Below are positions 42,906 to 51,367 of a stretch of DNA of 64,000 nt, one piece after another. The DNA is taken from positions 62,001-126,000 of the forward strand of contig NZ_JBCNLP010000005.1 of assembly GCF_039595395.1 (NCBI RefSeq), in the 5' to 3' direction. Below the pieces are notes generated by a model. The model did not search any database and was not told the origin of the DNA. It saw only the letters and a program-made list of their open reading frames with translations. Numbering within the stretch: position 1 is the first letter of the stretch; each line of letters opens with the position of its first letter. Both the position numbers and the translations under genes were made by a program. The stretch is from Novosphingobium sp. (GTDB lineage: Bacteria; Pseudomonadota; Alphaproteobacteria; Sphingomonadales; Sphingomonadaceae).

Positions 42906-44513
42906 ATGTCGACGCAAGCCTCGCTGGCCCCGACCTTACTGCCCTCCGACCTTCGCGCGGCCCTGGCGGCCATCGTGGGCGAAGCGAACCTGCGCGACGA
43001 TGCCCAGAGCCTGGCGCTGGTCAGCGAGGATATCTGGAGCGTGTCCCCCCACCGCGCCCTGTTGATCGTGGCGCCCGCCAACACGCAGGAATTGGCCGCC
43101 GTGGTGCGTCTGGCAGCGCAGGCCGGGGTGGACCTGGCCCCGCGCGGCGCCGGCATGAGCTACACCAGCGGCTATATTCCCGCGACCGACACGACCATTA
43201 CGCTCGGCATGCAGCGGATGAACCGCATCCTGGCGATCAGCAAGGATGACATGACCATCACCGTCGAGGCGGGCTGCTCGTGGAAGGCGATCGACGATGC
43301 GCTCGCTCCTCTCGGCCTGCGCCTGCCGTTCTGGGGGCCGATGAGCGGCATCTGGTCGACCATCGGCGGCGGCCTCTCCAACCTCAACGCCATGTTCGGC
43401 TGCGGCCACTATGGCACCTCTTCGGAAAGCGTGATCGCCATCAGCGTGGTGCTGGCCGATGGCTCGGTGCTCAAGACGGGTGCCCGCGGCACGGATGGCG
43501 AAACGCCCTTCTACCGTCATTACGGCCCCGATCTTGCCGGGCTGTTCATGGGTGATGCCGGCACGCTGGGGATCAAGGCGGAGGTCACCTTCCGCCTGAT
43601 GCGCCGCCCCCAGCATGAGGACAGCGCCAGTTTCAGCTTCAAGACCGGGCCCCAGATGCTCGAAGCGCTGGCCGAAATGGCGCGCGCGGGCATCGCGGCG
43701 GAAACCTGCGGCTTTGACCCGGGCCTCACCAAGGTTCGCATGCGCCGCATGGGTATGACCGCCGACGTGAAAGCGCTGGGCGCGGTGATGCTCAAGGAAA
43801 AAAACCTTTTCAAGTCGATCAAATCGGCGGTGAAGATGGCCACAGCCGGGCGCAATTTCATCGAGGAGGAGGAATATCCCCTCCACATCACGGCGGAAGG
43901 ACGCAGCGCGGAAGGCGTCGCTCACGACATGGCCACGGCGCGCGAGATTGCCGCCCGTTTTGACGGCGTGGAGATTGCCAACACCATCGCCAAGGTGATC
44001 CGCGCCATGCCCTTTCCCCCGCCCAACTCCATTCTGGGGCCCGAAGGCGAAAGCTGGGTTCCGGTGCATGGTCAGGTCAGCCTGACGAATGCGCCCAAGA
44101 TGTTCACCGACATCAAGGCCTATTTCGACAGCATGCAGGGCGCGTTCGACCGGCTCGGCATCCACACCGGCTTCCTCTTCTCCACGCTGCACAACAACGC
44201 CATCGTGATGGAGCCGGTCTTCTTCTGGCCGCAGGGCTATCGCCCCATCCATGCCAGCATGGTGGAACCATCCCACCTCGCCAAGCTCAGGCAGTTGGGT
44301 GACGCGCCCGAAGCGAGCGCGCTGGTCAACGAGGCGCGCGAACAGGTGAAGCGCATCTGCGAAAGCTATGGCTGTGCCCATTTCCAGATCGGCCGCAGCT
44401 ACAGATACCGCGAGAGCCGCAATGAACCGTTCCTGCGTGTGCTCGATGCGGTGAAGGCGGTGGTTGACCCCAAGGGCACGTTCAACCCGAGTGGTCTGGG
44501 ATTCCCCCAGTGA
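42906..44513 (+). CDS. FAD-linked oxidase/dehydrogenase (FAD_binding_4, vanillyl-alcohol-oxidase-like)
   Basis: 535 aa. The PP-loop FAD domain (APANTQELAAVVRLAAQAGVDL, PRGAGMSYTSGY, VEAGCSW, GPMSGIWSTIGGGLSN) is followed by a cap domain, ending VVDPKGTFNPSGLGFP. Such enzymes oxidise alcohols, phenols or hydroxy acids, passing electrons to O2, a cytochrome or ETF. No signal peptide. GGAG before the ATG supports the start. First gene of the six-gene operon, with a 19-bp repeat copy in front. Its substrate probably feeds the hydratase and lyase genes downstream. Confidence 0.88.
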   Translation: MSTQASLAPTLLPSDLRAALAAIVGEANLRDDAQSLALVSEDIWSVSPHRALLIVAPANTQELAAVVRLAAQAGVDLAPRGAGMSYTSGYIPATDTTITLGMQRMNRILAISKDDMTITVEAGCSWKAIDDALAPLGLRLPFWGPMSGIWSTIGGGLSNLNAMFGCGHYGTSSESVIAISVVLADGSVLKTGARGTDGETPFYRHYGPDLAGLFMGDAGTLGIKAEVTFRLMRRPQHEDSASFSFKTGPQMLEALAEMARAGIAAETCGFDPGLTKVRMRRMGMTADVKALGAVMLKEKNLFKSIKSAVKMATAGRNFIEEEEYPLHITAEGRSAEGVAHDMATAREIAARFDGVEIANTIAKVIRAMPFPPPNSILGPEGESWVPVHGQVSLTNAPKMFTDIKAYFDSMQGAFDRLGIHTGFLFSTLHNNAIVMEPVFFWPQGYRPIHASMVEPSHLAKLRQLGDAPEASALVNEAREQVKRICESYGCAHFQIGRSYRYRESRNEPFLRVLDAVKAVVDPKGTFNPSGLGFPQ

Positions 44514-45526
44514 ACGGCACGTATCGCGCCATCCGTCTGGAAAAGACCGCGCCATCGTTCCGCGAGGGCTGCGTGATCCGCGACGTGCCGCTCACGCAGC
44601 CGGGAGATGGCCAGCTGCGCGTGCGCAACCTCTATTGCGGCATCAACGGCATCTTCGACACGCAGATCGCGCGCAACAGCGTCGATTATGTCACCATCAC
44701 CCTGCCCACCTACACTGGGGTGGAAGCGCTGGGGCAGGTCGAGGCGGTGGGGCCGGGCGTGACAGGGCTGGCGGTGGGCGACGCGGTGGTCACCACGCGT
44801 TTCACCGGCGGCTACCGCGAGGCGAACATCGGTCCGGCGGGCGATTTCCTCAAGGTGCCTTCCACCGATCCCGACTGGCTGGCGCTGTGCAGCACCGGCG
44901 TATCGGCGATGGTCGCGCTCGATGTCATCGGGGAATTGAAGGCCGGAGAAACGGTGGGGATTTCCGCGGCGGCAGGCGGGCTCGGTCATTTCCTGGTCCA
45001 GATCGCCGCCCAGCGCGGATGCCATGTCGTGGCAGTCTGCGGCGGCGCGCAAAAGGCTGCCTTCGTGCGCTCGTTGGGCGCGGCGCGGGTGATCGATTAC
45101 ACGGCCGAGGATGTGCGCGCGGTGCTGGACGCCGACTATCACAATGCGCTCGACGTGGCGGTCGATACCGTATCCGGCGCTATCCATGATGCCTTTCTCG
45201 CCAATTTGGCCAATCATGGCCGTCTGGTGGTGGGCGGCGCGGCGGCGGACCTCAACGGCAAGCCCGAGATCGTCAGCGGCCCGCGCATCGCCAATGCCAT
45301 CTATTACAAGGGCGCCTCGGTGCGCGGCTTCATGAATGGGCTGATGACCGCCCACTGGCCCGCCGCGCGCGAGAAGCTGTTTGCGCTATACAACGAGGGA
45401 CGCATCAAGGTGCATTTTGATGATCCGCGCTACCATGGCCTTGAAAGCGTGTTTGACGGGGTGGAACGCCTGCTCTCCGGCGCGTCGAGCGGCAAGGTCA
45501 TTGTCGATCTGGAGACGGCGCGGTGA
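44510..45526 (+). CDS. MDR-family oxidoreductase (zinc-independent)
   Basis: 338 aa medium-chain reductase with cofactor motif ISAAAGGLGHFLVQIAAQRG and LGAARVIDYTAEDV. The zinc ligands are not seen, so it is likely a quinone or enoyl-type reductase. The GTG start overlaps the previous stop (GTGA), and its stop overlaps the LeuC-like start in the same way. Second gene of the six-gene operon. Confidence 0.87.
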   Translation: MNGTYRAIRLEKTAPSFREGCVIRDVPLTQPGDGQLRVRNLYCGINGIFDTQIARNSVDYVTITLPTYTGVEALGQVEAVGPGVTGLAVGDAVVTTRFTGGYREANIGPAGDFLKVPSTDPDWLALCSTGVSAMVALDVIGELKAGETVGISAAAGGLGHFLVQIAAQRGCHVVAVCGGAQKAAFVRSLGAARVIDYTAEDVRAVLDADYHNALDVAVDTVSGAIHDAFLANLANHGRLVVGGAAADLNGKPEIVSGPRIANAIYYKGASVRGFMNGLMTAHWPAAREKLFALYNEGRIKVHFDDPRYHGLESVFDGVERLLSGASSGKVIVDLETAR

Positions 45527-46914
45527 GCTTGACGCTGATCGACAAGATCTGGGACCGCCATGTGGTGGCCACGACTGCGGCAGGGGCCGATCTGGTGGCG
45601 ATCGACCGGGTCTTCCTGCACGAGCGCACGGGGGCTGCCGCGCTGAAAAGCATGGCGGTGTCGGGCCGTACGCTGGCCGATCCGGCGCGCGTGTTCGCGG
45701 TGATGGACCATATCGTGGACACGCGCATCGGGCGCGGCGACCAGACGCTGATGGAGGGCGGACAAGCCTTCATCACCGAAACCCGCGCTGCCGCCAAGGC
45801 GGCGGGCATTACGCTGTTCGATGTGACGGACCCCGATCAGGGCATCACCCATGTGATCTCGCCCGAACTGGGCATCGTGCTGCCCGGCTGCACGCTGGTT
45901 GCGCCTGACAGCCACACCTGCACCCAGGGCGCACTGGGCGCCATGGCCTGGGGCATCGGCGCTTCCGAGGCCGAGCACGCCATGGCGACAGGCGTACTAC
46001 GCCTGCCCCGGCCCAAAACGATGCGCGTGCGCTTCGAGGGCGCGCTGGCACCGGGCGTCACCGCCAAGGACATGGCGCTGGCGCTGATCGCCACCCATGG
46101 CGCCGGCGGCGGCGCGGGCCATGCGGTGGAGTTTGCTGGAAGCGCGGTGACCGCGCTCGACATCGAGGGGCGAATGACACTGTGCAACATGGCGACCGAA
46201 TTTTCCGCCATGTCCGCCATTATCGCGCCCGATGAGACAACCTTTGCCTATCTGGCCGGGCGCCGCTATGCGCCCGCCGACTTCAACGATCCCTATTGGC
46301 AGACGCTGCGCAGCGACGATGGCGCCGTCTTCGACCGCGAGATCCTGATCGATGCCGCAGCGATCGCGCCCATGGTAAGCTGGGGCACCAGCCCAGAGCA
46401 TGCCATGCCGATCGACGGTGTCATCCCGCATGGACCGCAGCGCGCCCATGACTACATCGCATTGGCCGCGGGTGAGCGGATTGAGGGCACGCCCATCGAC
46501 GTTGCCTTCATCGGTAGTTGCACCAACGCCCGCCTTTCTGACCTGCGCCGGGCGGCGGCGCTGCTCAAAGGGCGCCATGTCGCTCCCACCCTTCGCAAGG
46601 CCATGGTGGTGCCGGGCAGCAGCGCGGTGAAGCGCGCCGCCGAGGCGGAAGGTCTCGACAAGATCTTCGAGGCGGCCGGGTTTGAATGGCGGATGAGCGG
46701 ATGCTCGCTGTGCTTCTTTGCCGGGGGCGAGAGCTTCCCGCCCGGCAGCCGCAGCATCAGCAGCACCAACCGCAATTTCGAGGGGCGGCAGGGTCCGGGC
46801 ATCCGTACCCATATTGCCAGCCCAGAAGTCGTGGCGGCCAGCGCCATCGCCGGCGCCATTGCCGACCCGCGCAAGCTGGCCCCCACCCCCATCGCGGCAC
46901 AGGCACAAGCATGA
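45523..46914 (+). CDS. Aconitase-family hydratase, large subunit (LeuC-like)
   Basis: 463 aa. Family signatures of the isopropylmalate isomerase large subunit: VAPDSHTCTQGALGAMAWGIGASEAEHAMATG, 4Fe-4S cysteines in FIGSCTNARLSDLRR and MSGCSLCFF, and NFEGRQGPG near the end. It hydrates and dehydrates a branched dicarboxylate with its small subunit encoded next. Leucine synthesis genes (leuA, leuB) are absent; the neighbours are a HMG-CoA-lyase-like and a CaiB-like gene, so a catabolic hydratase (for example on an alkyl-maleate) is more likely than leucine synthesis. GTG start. Confidence 0.9.
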   Translation: MSLTLIDKIWDRHVVATTAAGADLVAIDRVFLHERTGAAALKSMAVSGRTLADPARVFAVMDHIVDTRIGRGDQTLMEGGQAFITETRAAAKAAGITLFDVTDPDQGITHVISPELGIVLPGCTLVAPDSHTCTQGALGAMAWGIGASEAEHAMATGVLRLPRPKTMRVRFEGALAPGVTAKDMALALIATHGAGGGAGHAVEFAGSAVTALDIEGRMTLCNMATEFSAMSAIIAPDETTFAYLAGRRYAPADFNDPYWQTLRSDDGAVFDREILIDAAAIAPMVSWGTSPEHAMPIDGVIPHGPQRAHDYIALAAGERIEGTPIDVAFIGSCTNARLSDLRRAAALLKGRHVAPTLRKAMVVPGSSAVKRAAEAEGLDKIFEAAGFEWRMSGCSLCFFAGGESFPPGSRSISSTNRNFEGRQGPGIRTHIASPEVVAASAIAGAIADPRKLAPTPIAAQAQA

Positions 46915-47498
46915 CCCCCTTTACAACGCTTTCGGGCATTGCCGCCCCCTTGCTAGCCGACAACATCGACACCGACGCCATCATCCCGAGCCGCGAGATC
47001 AAAAACACCGGGCGCACCGGGCTGGCCGAGGGCATGTTCGCCCCTTGGCGTTACACACAGGGGCGTGAGCCCAATCCCGATTTCGTGCTGAACCAGCCCG
47101 CCTATGCCGGGGCCAAAATCCTCGCTGGGGGTTCCAACTTCGGTTGCGGCTCCAGCCGCGAGCATGCCGTCTGGGCGCTAGCCGAATATGGCATTCGCTG
47201 CGTGATCGCACCCAGCTTCGCACCGATTTTCGCCGCCAACTGCATCCGCAACGGCCTGTTGCCGCTGGTGCTGCCCCGCGATGGGGTGGAGGCCGTTGCC
47301 GGCCACATGGTCGCCATTGATCTGGCGGCGCAGACACTAACCTGCGAGGGCGTGACCCACAGTTTCCCGATCGAGGAGGAGGCGCGGGACATGCTGCTCG
47401 AAGGGCTCGATGTCATCGATCTCACCCTCAAATCGCGCAGCGCGATCGCGGCCTGGACCCGCGCCGACCGTGCCGAGCGCCCATGGATCTACCTATGA
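46911..47498 (+). CDS. Aconitase-family hydratase, small subunit (LeuD-like)
   Basis: 195 aa swivel domain subunit: NIDTDAIIPSREIKNTGRTGL, GGSNFGCGSSREHAVWAL, APSFAPIFAANCIRNGLLPLVLP. Partner of the LeuC-like product; the ATG overlaps its stop. The loop NTGRTGL and the SSREH motif are at the usual positions and decide substrate in this family. Confidence 0.9.
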   Translation: MTPFTTLSGIAAPLLADNIDTDAIIPSREIKNTGRTGLAEGMFAPWRYTQGREPNPDFVLNQPAYAGAKILAGGSNFGCGSSREHAVWALAEYGIRCVIAPSFAPIFAANCIRNGLLPLVLPRDGVEAVAGHMVAIDLAAQTLTCEGVTHSFPIEEEARDMLLEGLDVIDLTLKSRSAIAAWTRADRAERPWIYL

Positions 47499-48412
47499 CC
47501 TTCATCACCCTCTCCGAAGTCGGCCCGCGCGATGGGCTGCAGTCGATCAAGCCGGTCATGCCGCTCGATGCCAAAAAGGCATGGATTGCCGCTGAAGCGG
47601 CCTGCGGCGTGCGCGAGATCGAGGTGGGCAGTTTCGTTCCGCCCAGCCTGCTGCCCCAGATGGCCGATACCGCCGAACTGGTCCGCTTTGCGCGCGGGAT
47701 CGAGGGGCTCAACGTCGTGGCGCTGGCGCCAAATGCCAAGGGCGCGGCGCGTGCGGTCGAAGCGGGCGTTCACGGCTTTTCCGCGCCTTTTTCGATGAGC
47801 GAAACCCATTCCATCCGCAATGTTCGCAAGGATCACAAGCAGATGGTCGAAGAGATTGCGGCCATGGCTGCCATTGCGGCGCAGGGGGGCGTGCATTTCG
47901 CTGTCGGTCTCTCGACCGCCTTTGGCTGCACCATCGAGGGGGCCGTGCCCGAGGCCACCGTCGTGCGGCTGGCCGTGGCCAGCGTCGAGGCGGGGGCGAA
48001 GGAACTGAGCCTCTCGGACACCACCGGCTATGCCGATCCGGCGCAGGTGCGCTGTCTGGTGCGCGCCGTGCGCGCCGAGGTGGGCGAGGTGCTGACGACG
48101 CTGCACTTGCACAACACGCGCGGGCTGGGGCTGGCCAATGCGCTGGCCGGGCTCGATGAGGGCATCACCACGCTCGACGCCTCGCTGGGTGGGCTGGGCG
48201 GCTGTCCCTATGCGCCGGGCGCCTCGGGCAATCTGGTGACCGAGGATCTCGTGCTGATGCTGAACGCGATGGGCTATGAGACCGGGATCGATCTGGAAAA
48301 ACTGCTGACGGTGCGTGCCATCCTGACCGAGGCGCTGCCCGGCGAACCGCTGTATGGTTTCACGCCCGATGCCGGCGTGATGATGGATTATCATGAAAGG
48401 ATGGCCCGTTGA
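47495..48412 (+). CDS. Hydroxymethylglutaryl-CoA lyase-like protein
   Basis: 305 aa TIM barrel of the HMGL-like family: SEVGPRDGLQ at residues 5-14, IEVGSFV, and LHLHNTRGLGLANALAGL with the metal-binding His-x-His; GGLGGCPYAPGASGN carries the catalytic Cys. It cleaves a 3-hydroxy-3-methyl-acyl-CoA into acetyl-CoA (or propionyl-CoA) and a keto acid. The next gene, a CoA transferase, can supply the thioester, and the LeuCD-like hydratase the hydroxy acid. The ATG overlaps the LeuD-like stop. Confidence 0.92.
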   Translation: MTFITLSEVGPRDGLQSIKPVMPLDAKKAWIAAEAACGVREIEVGSFVPPSLLPQMADTAELVRFARGIEGLNVVALAPNAKGAARAVEAGVHGFSAPFSMSETHSIRNVRKDHKQMVEEIAAMAAIAAQGGVHFAVGLSTAFGCTIEGAVPEATVVRLAVASVEAGAKELSLSDTTGYADPAQVRCLVRAVRAEVGEVLTTLHLHNTRGLGLANALAGLDEGITTLDASLGGLGGCPYAPGASGNLVTEDLVLMLNAMGYETGIDLEKLLTVRAILTEALPGEPLYGFTPDAGVMMDYHERMAR

Positions 48413-49590
48413 GCCAGAATCCCACTCCGCTCGCGGGACTGCGCGTTATTGAGTTCACCCATATGGTGATGGGCCCGGCGGTAGGTCACATTCTGGCCAG
48501 TCTTGGCGCCGAGGTGATCCGCATCGAGCCGTTGGGCGGGGACGCCACCCGCCGCCTGCTCGGCTCGGGCTCGGGCTATTTCTCGATGTACAACCGGGGC
48601 AAGCAGTCGATCTGCCTCGACCTCAAATCGCCCGAAGGCGTGGATGTGGCGCGCGACCTGATCGGGGGCGCCGACATTCTGGTTGAGAATTTCCGCCCCG
48701 GCGCGCTCGACCGCATGGGCCTGTCCTATGAAGCGATGAGCACGGTCAATCCGCGCCTCATCTATTGCAGTGAAAAGGGCTTTCTGCCCGGCCCTTACGA
48801 AAACCGCACGGCGCTCGACGAGGTGGCCCAGATGATGGGTGGCCTGGCCTATATGACCGGACCGCCGGGGCGTCCGCTGCGCGCGGGCAGCAGCGTCATC
48901 GACGTGACGGGCGCGATGTTCGGCGTCATCGGCATTCTGGCCGCGTTGGAGGAACGCCACCGCACTGGGAAGGGCCAAAAGGTTGTCGCCAGCCTGTTTG
49001 AGACAACAACCTATTTGGTTGGCCAGCACATGGCCCAGTTCGCGGTGACCGGGAAGGCTGCCGCCCCGATGCCGGCACGCATTTCGGCCTGGGCCATCTA
49101 TGACGTGTTCGAGACGAAAGACCTGCCCATTTTTCTTGGCGTGGTGTCCGACACATTGTGGGAAAAGTTTTGCGCGCTCATGGGTTTTGACGATTTATGG
49201 GCCGATGAAAGCCTGCGCGCCAACAACAGCCGCGTGCTGGCGCGCGATCGCATCCTGCCTGTCGTGCGTGAAAAGGTCGCGGGTTACACCCGCGCGGAGG
49301 TCATCGCGCTGATGGAGGGGACTGGCATTCCCTTTGCCCCGGTCAGGAAGCCCGAGGAACTGTTCGACGACCCGCAATTGGCCGAGGGTGGCCTGGAACC
49401 GGTGGTGCTCGACGATGGACGCGAGACTCGGCTGCCCACCGTGCCGCTGGAGATGGCAGGCCTCCGCCCCGGTGCCGAGCAGCACCTGCCCCAGCCCGGC
49501 CGCGATGCCCGCTCGGTGCTGGCGGCGCTGGGCTATGATGAAAGCAGGGTAGAAGCGCTCATCGCGCAAGGAACGGTGGGCGCTTTGTAA
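48409..49590 (+). CDS. CaiB/BaiF-family CoA transferase
   Basis: 393 aa class III CoA transferase: GLRVIEFTHMVMGPAVGHILASLGAEVIRIEP, NRGKQSICLDLKSPEG, LVENFRPGALDRMG, and the catalytic Asp in RTALDEVAQMMGG. It moves CoA from a donor (often succinyl-CoA) to a carboxylic acid. The TTG start with AAGGA before it overlaps the lyase stop (TTGA). Last gene of the operon, followed by a terminator. Likely to activate a citramalate-like acid for the lyase. Confidence 0.9.
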   Translation: MSQNPTPLAGLRVIEFTHMVMGPAVGHILASLGAEVIRIEPLGGDATRRLLGSGSGYFSMYNRGKQSICLDLKSPEGVDVARDLIGGADILVENFRPGALDRMGLSYEAMSTVNPRLIYCSEKGFLPGPYENRTALDEVAQMMGGLAYMTGPPGRPLRAGSSVIDVTGAMFGVIGILAALEERHRTGKGQKVVASLFETTTYLVGQHMAQFAVTGKAAAPMPARISAWAIYDVFETKDLPIFLGVVSDTLWEKFCALMGFDDLWADESLRANNSRVLARDRILPVVREKVAGYTRAEVIALMEGTGIPFAPVRKPEELFDDPQLAEGGLEPVVLDDGRETRLPTVPLEMAGLRPGAEQHLPQPGRDARSVLAALGYDESRVEALIAQGTVGAL

Positions 49591-49643
49591 GGCAGCTTTT
49601 CAGGGACAATGGTGCAGTGCCCCTTTGACAAGCCCGCACTTGG

Positions 49644-49674
49644 CCCCGGCACCCTACGGTGTCGGGGTCTTTTT
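49644..49674 (+). terminator. Intrinsic terminator of the six-gene operon
   Basis: 10-bp stem with one G-U pair (CCCCGGCACC/GGTGTCGGGG), 4-nt loop CTAC, followed by TCTTTTT. A textbook rho-independent terminator on the plus strand. Confidence 0.85.
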
Positions 49675-49700
49675 CATGGCGCCTTTTGCCGCGGAGCATG

Positions 49701-49732
49701 AAAAAGGGCGCGGATGGCAAACATCCGCGCCC
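49701..49732 (-). terminator. Intrinsic terminator of the membrane-protein gene
   Basis: Perfect 11-bp stem GGGCGCGGATG/CATCCGCGCCC with a 5-nt loop; on the minus strand it is followed by TTTTT. Confidence 0.85.
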
Positions 49733-49754
49733 GAAATGCGTGCGTTCCGCCCGG

Positions 49755-50432
49755 TCAGAACGGCTTGACCGTCCCCAAAAAGCAGATGCCGGCAATGGTC
49801 ACCCAATAGACATAGGCCATGCAGCGACCCAGCAGAAAGTCACGCTCCAGCACCGCCTCAATCTGCGGATTGGGCCCTTGCGCCAGAATGCGGAAGGCCG
49901 TGGTCCAGCGGCGCATGATCCAGCGTAGGCCCAGCCCGATGCACAGCGTAAAGCCATAAAGGGTGAACTTGGTGGCATACCAGCGGCTACCCTCGCCCGC
50001 CTCGAAGGGTCCAAGGCCGAGCAGCGACGAAATGCCGACGATAAAGATTGTGGGGATGAGCACATAGCGCACCGCCTCGTCGATCTTGGTCAGCTTGATG
50101 CCCAGATCGGTTTCTCGCTTGAAAAACGCGCTCCAGCACAGGCCCAGCCACAGTGCGACGAAGATCCACATAAAGGTCAGGAAATTGCCGCCATAGGGCT
50201 GCAAACCATAGATATTGCCCATATGCAGGCCCAGCGGCAGCAGGGTGATGATGCCCGTGCGCGCCAGAATGTCGATGCGATAGGCCGTTTCCATGTGGCG
50301 GCGGCGTTCCTCCATCGACAGGTTGCGGTTGAGAATGTTGAAGCTGGTGTGGAAAATGCCCCATTCGCCGCCCAGCCAATAGACCATGCAGAGGATATGC
50401 AGCCAGCGCAGCACGAGAACTTCCTGAATCAC
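49755..50432 (-). CDS. Integral membrane protein with YWLGGE motif
   Basis: 225 aa, about five helices, paralogous to the product at 34725-35387. The first helix RWLHILCMVYWLGGEWGIFH is followed by ERRRHMETAYRIDILARTGIITLLPLG. His residues in the first and third helices could bind haem, as in CopD-like or DUF2269-like proteins. I chose the GTG at 50432 because GGGGAG lies six bases before it. It stands downstream of the maleate-isomerase-like gene after a 98-bp gap. Confidence 0.7.
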   Translation of the reverse strand: MIQEVLVLRWLHILCMVYWLGGEWGIFHTSFNILNRNLSMEERRRHMETAYRIDILARTGIITLLPLGLHMGNIYGLQPYGGNFLTFMWIFVALWLGLCWSAFFKRETDLGIKLTKIDEAVRYVLIPTIFIVGISSLLGLGPFEAGEGSRWYATKFTLYGFTLCIGLGLRWIMRRWTTAFRILAQGPNPQIEAVLERDFLLGRCMAYVYWVTIAGICFLGTVKPF

Positions 50433-50530
50433 GCGCAACTCCCCGTTTCAAGGATGGCGGACCGCCCCGGTCCCGCCCCGCCCGCCTTTGGCCGGAGTGG
50501 GACGCCCCTGCGGCGATCCGCCATCCACCC

Positions 50531-51277
50531 CTAGAATTCGGCCAGCAAACGGCCCACACCCTCGATCCTGTCCTCGATCCCGCAGGCCCGCAGACCGTGC
50601 CAATAGGTAGCCGTGTTGATGGCGATCACCGGCTTGGACAGCTTGCGTTCATACTCCACCGCCAGATCGACCATCGACAGATTGGTGCCCACCTGGACGA
50701 TGGCGTCGACATCATCGCCATCCAGCGCGTCGAGAACCGGGCGCAGATCATCGGGCGATACCTTGGCAATGTCGGTCCAGCACTTGCACTGCAGGGGCGT
50801 GTCACGTTTCACCTCGAAGCCCGATTCCTCCAGAAAGCGCCGCACTTCGGCATTGGCGACCGGGTAATAGGGCGAGACGAAGCTGACGGTCCTGACCCCG
50901 CCATAGGCCTTGAGCGCGGCAGCCACGCTCTCGGCACCCGTGCTGGCGCCGACGCCAGCAACCGCCTCGACATTGGCCTTCCACGCGCGGCTGCCCTCAA
51001 CCCCGCCGTAGAAGGTGACCGCCGACATGCCCAGCACCAGATAATCGACCCTGGCCGTCATCACTGAGCGCACCGCATCAAGGGTCGCATCGGAAATGGC
51101 CTGGGTTCCGACGAGGAAATCCTCATTCGACAGGGCCACCGGGTCCTCTACGTGGATCCGGCTGATATGGTTGGTCACCCCAACCGGGCGCATGCGCTCC
51201 ATATCGGGCTGGACCACGGTGTTGGTGGAAGGGGCAATCACGCCCAGCAGCTTGCGCCAGCCCAGAACGTCACCCAT
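50531..51277 (-). CDS. Arylmalonate decarboxylase/maleate isomerase-like protein without catalytic cysteines
   Basis: 248 aa of the Asp/Glu racemase-like family of maleate cis-trans isomerases and arylmalonate decarboxylases: RKLLGVIAPSTNTVVQPDME at the start, VGASTGAESVAAALKAYG in the middle. The family uses Cys in one or both half-sites. Here the first site reads VLGMSAVTFYGG and the second VQVGTNLSMVDLA, so neither has Cys; the only cysteines are in the LQCKCW and RACGIED segments. It follows the class A monooxygenase gene by 90 nt and may handle its ring-derived product. Start ATG with AAGGAA upstream. Confidence 0.78.
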   Translation of the reverse strand: MGDVLGWRKLLGVIAPSTNTVVQPDMERMRPVGVTNHISRIHVEDPVALSNEDFLVGTQAISDATLDAVRSVMTARVDYLVLGMSAVTFYGGVEGSRAWKANVEAVAGVGASTGAESVAAALKAYGGVRTVSFVSPYYPVANAEVRRFLEESGFEVKRDTPLQCKCWTDIAKVSPDDLRPVLDALDGDDVDAIVQVGTNLSMVDLAVEYERKLSKPVIAINTATYWHGLRACGIEDRIEGVGRLLAEF

Positions 51278-51367
51278 GCATGCATTCCTTTCAAAGTCAG
51301 GCTAGGCAGAGATAAGGGCGAGGCCGGATGGCGGGGCGCCAGCACCGGCAACGCCCCCGTTCAGGCA

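Noticed and set aside
42936..44555. 539-codon minus-strand frame
   Set aside because: Exact antisense of the FAD oxidase gene, codon phase mirrored; His/Arg-rich product without motifs.
45523..47498. leuCD of leucine biosynthesis
   Set aside because: Sequence fits the family, but the operon has HMG-CoA-lyase-like and CoA-transferase genes and no leuA/leuB, so I did not assign the leucine pathway gene symbols.
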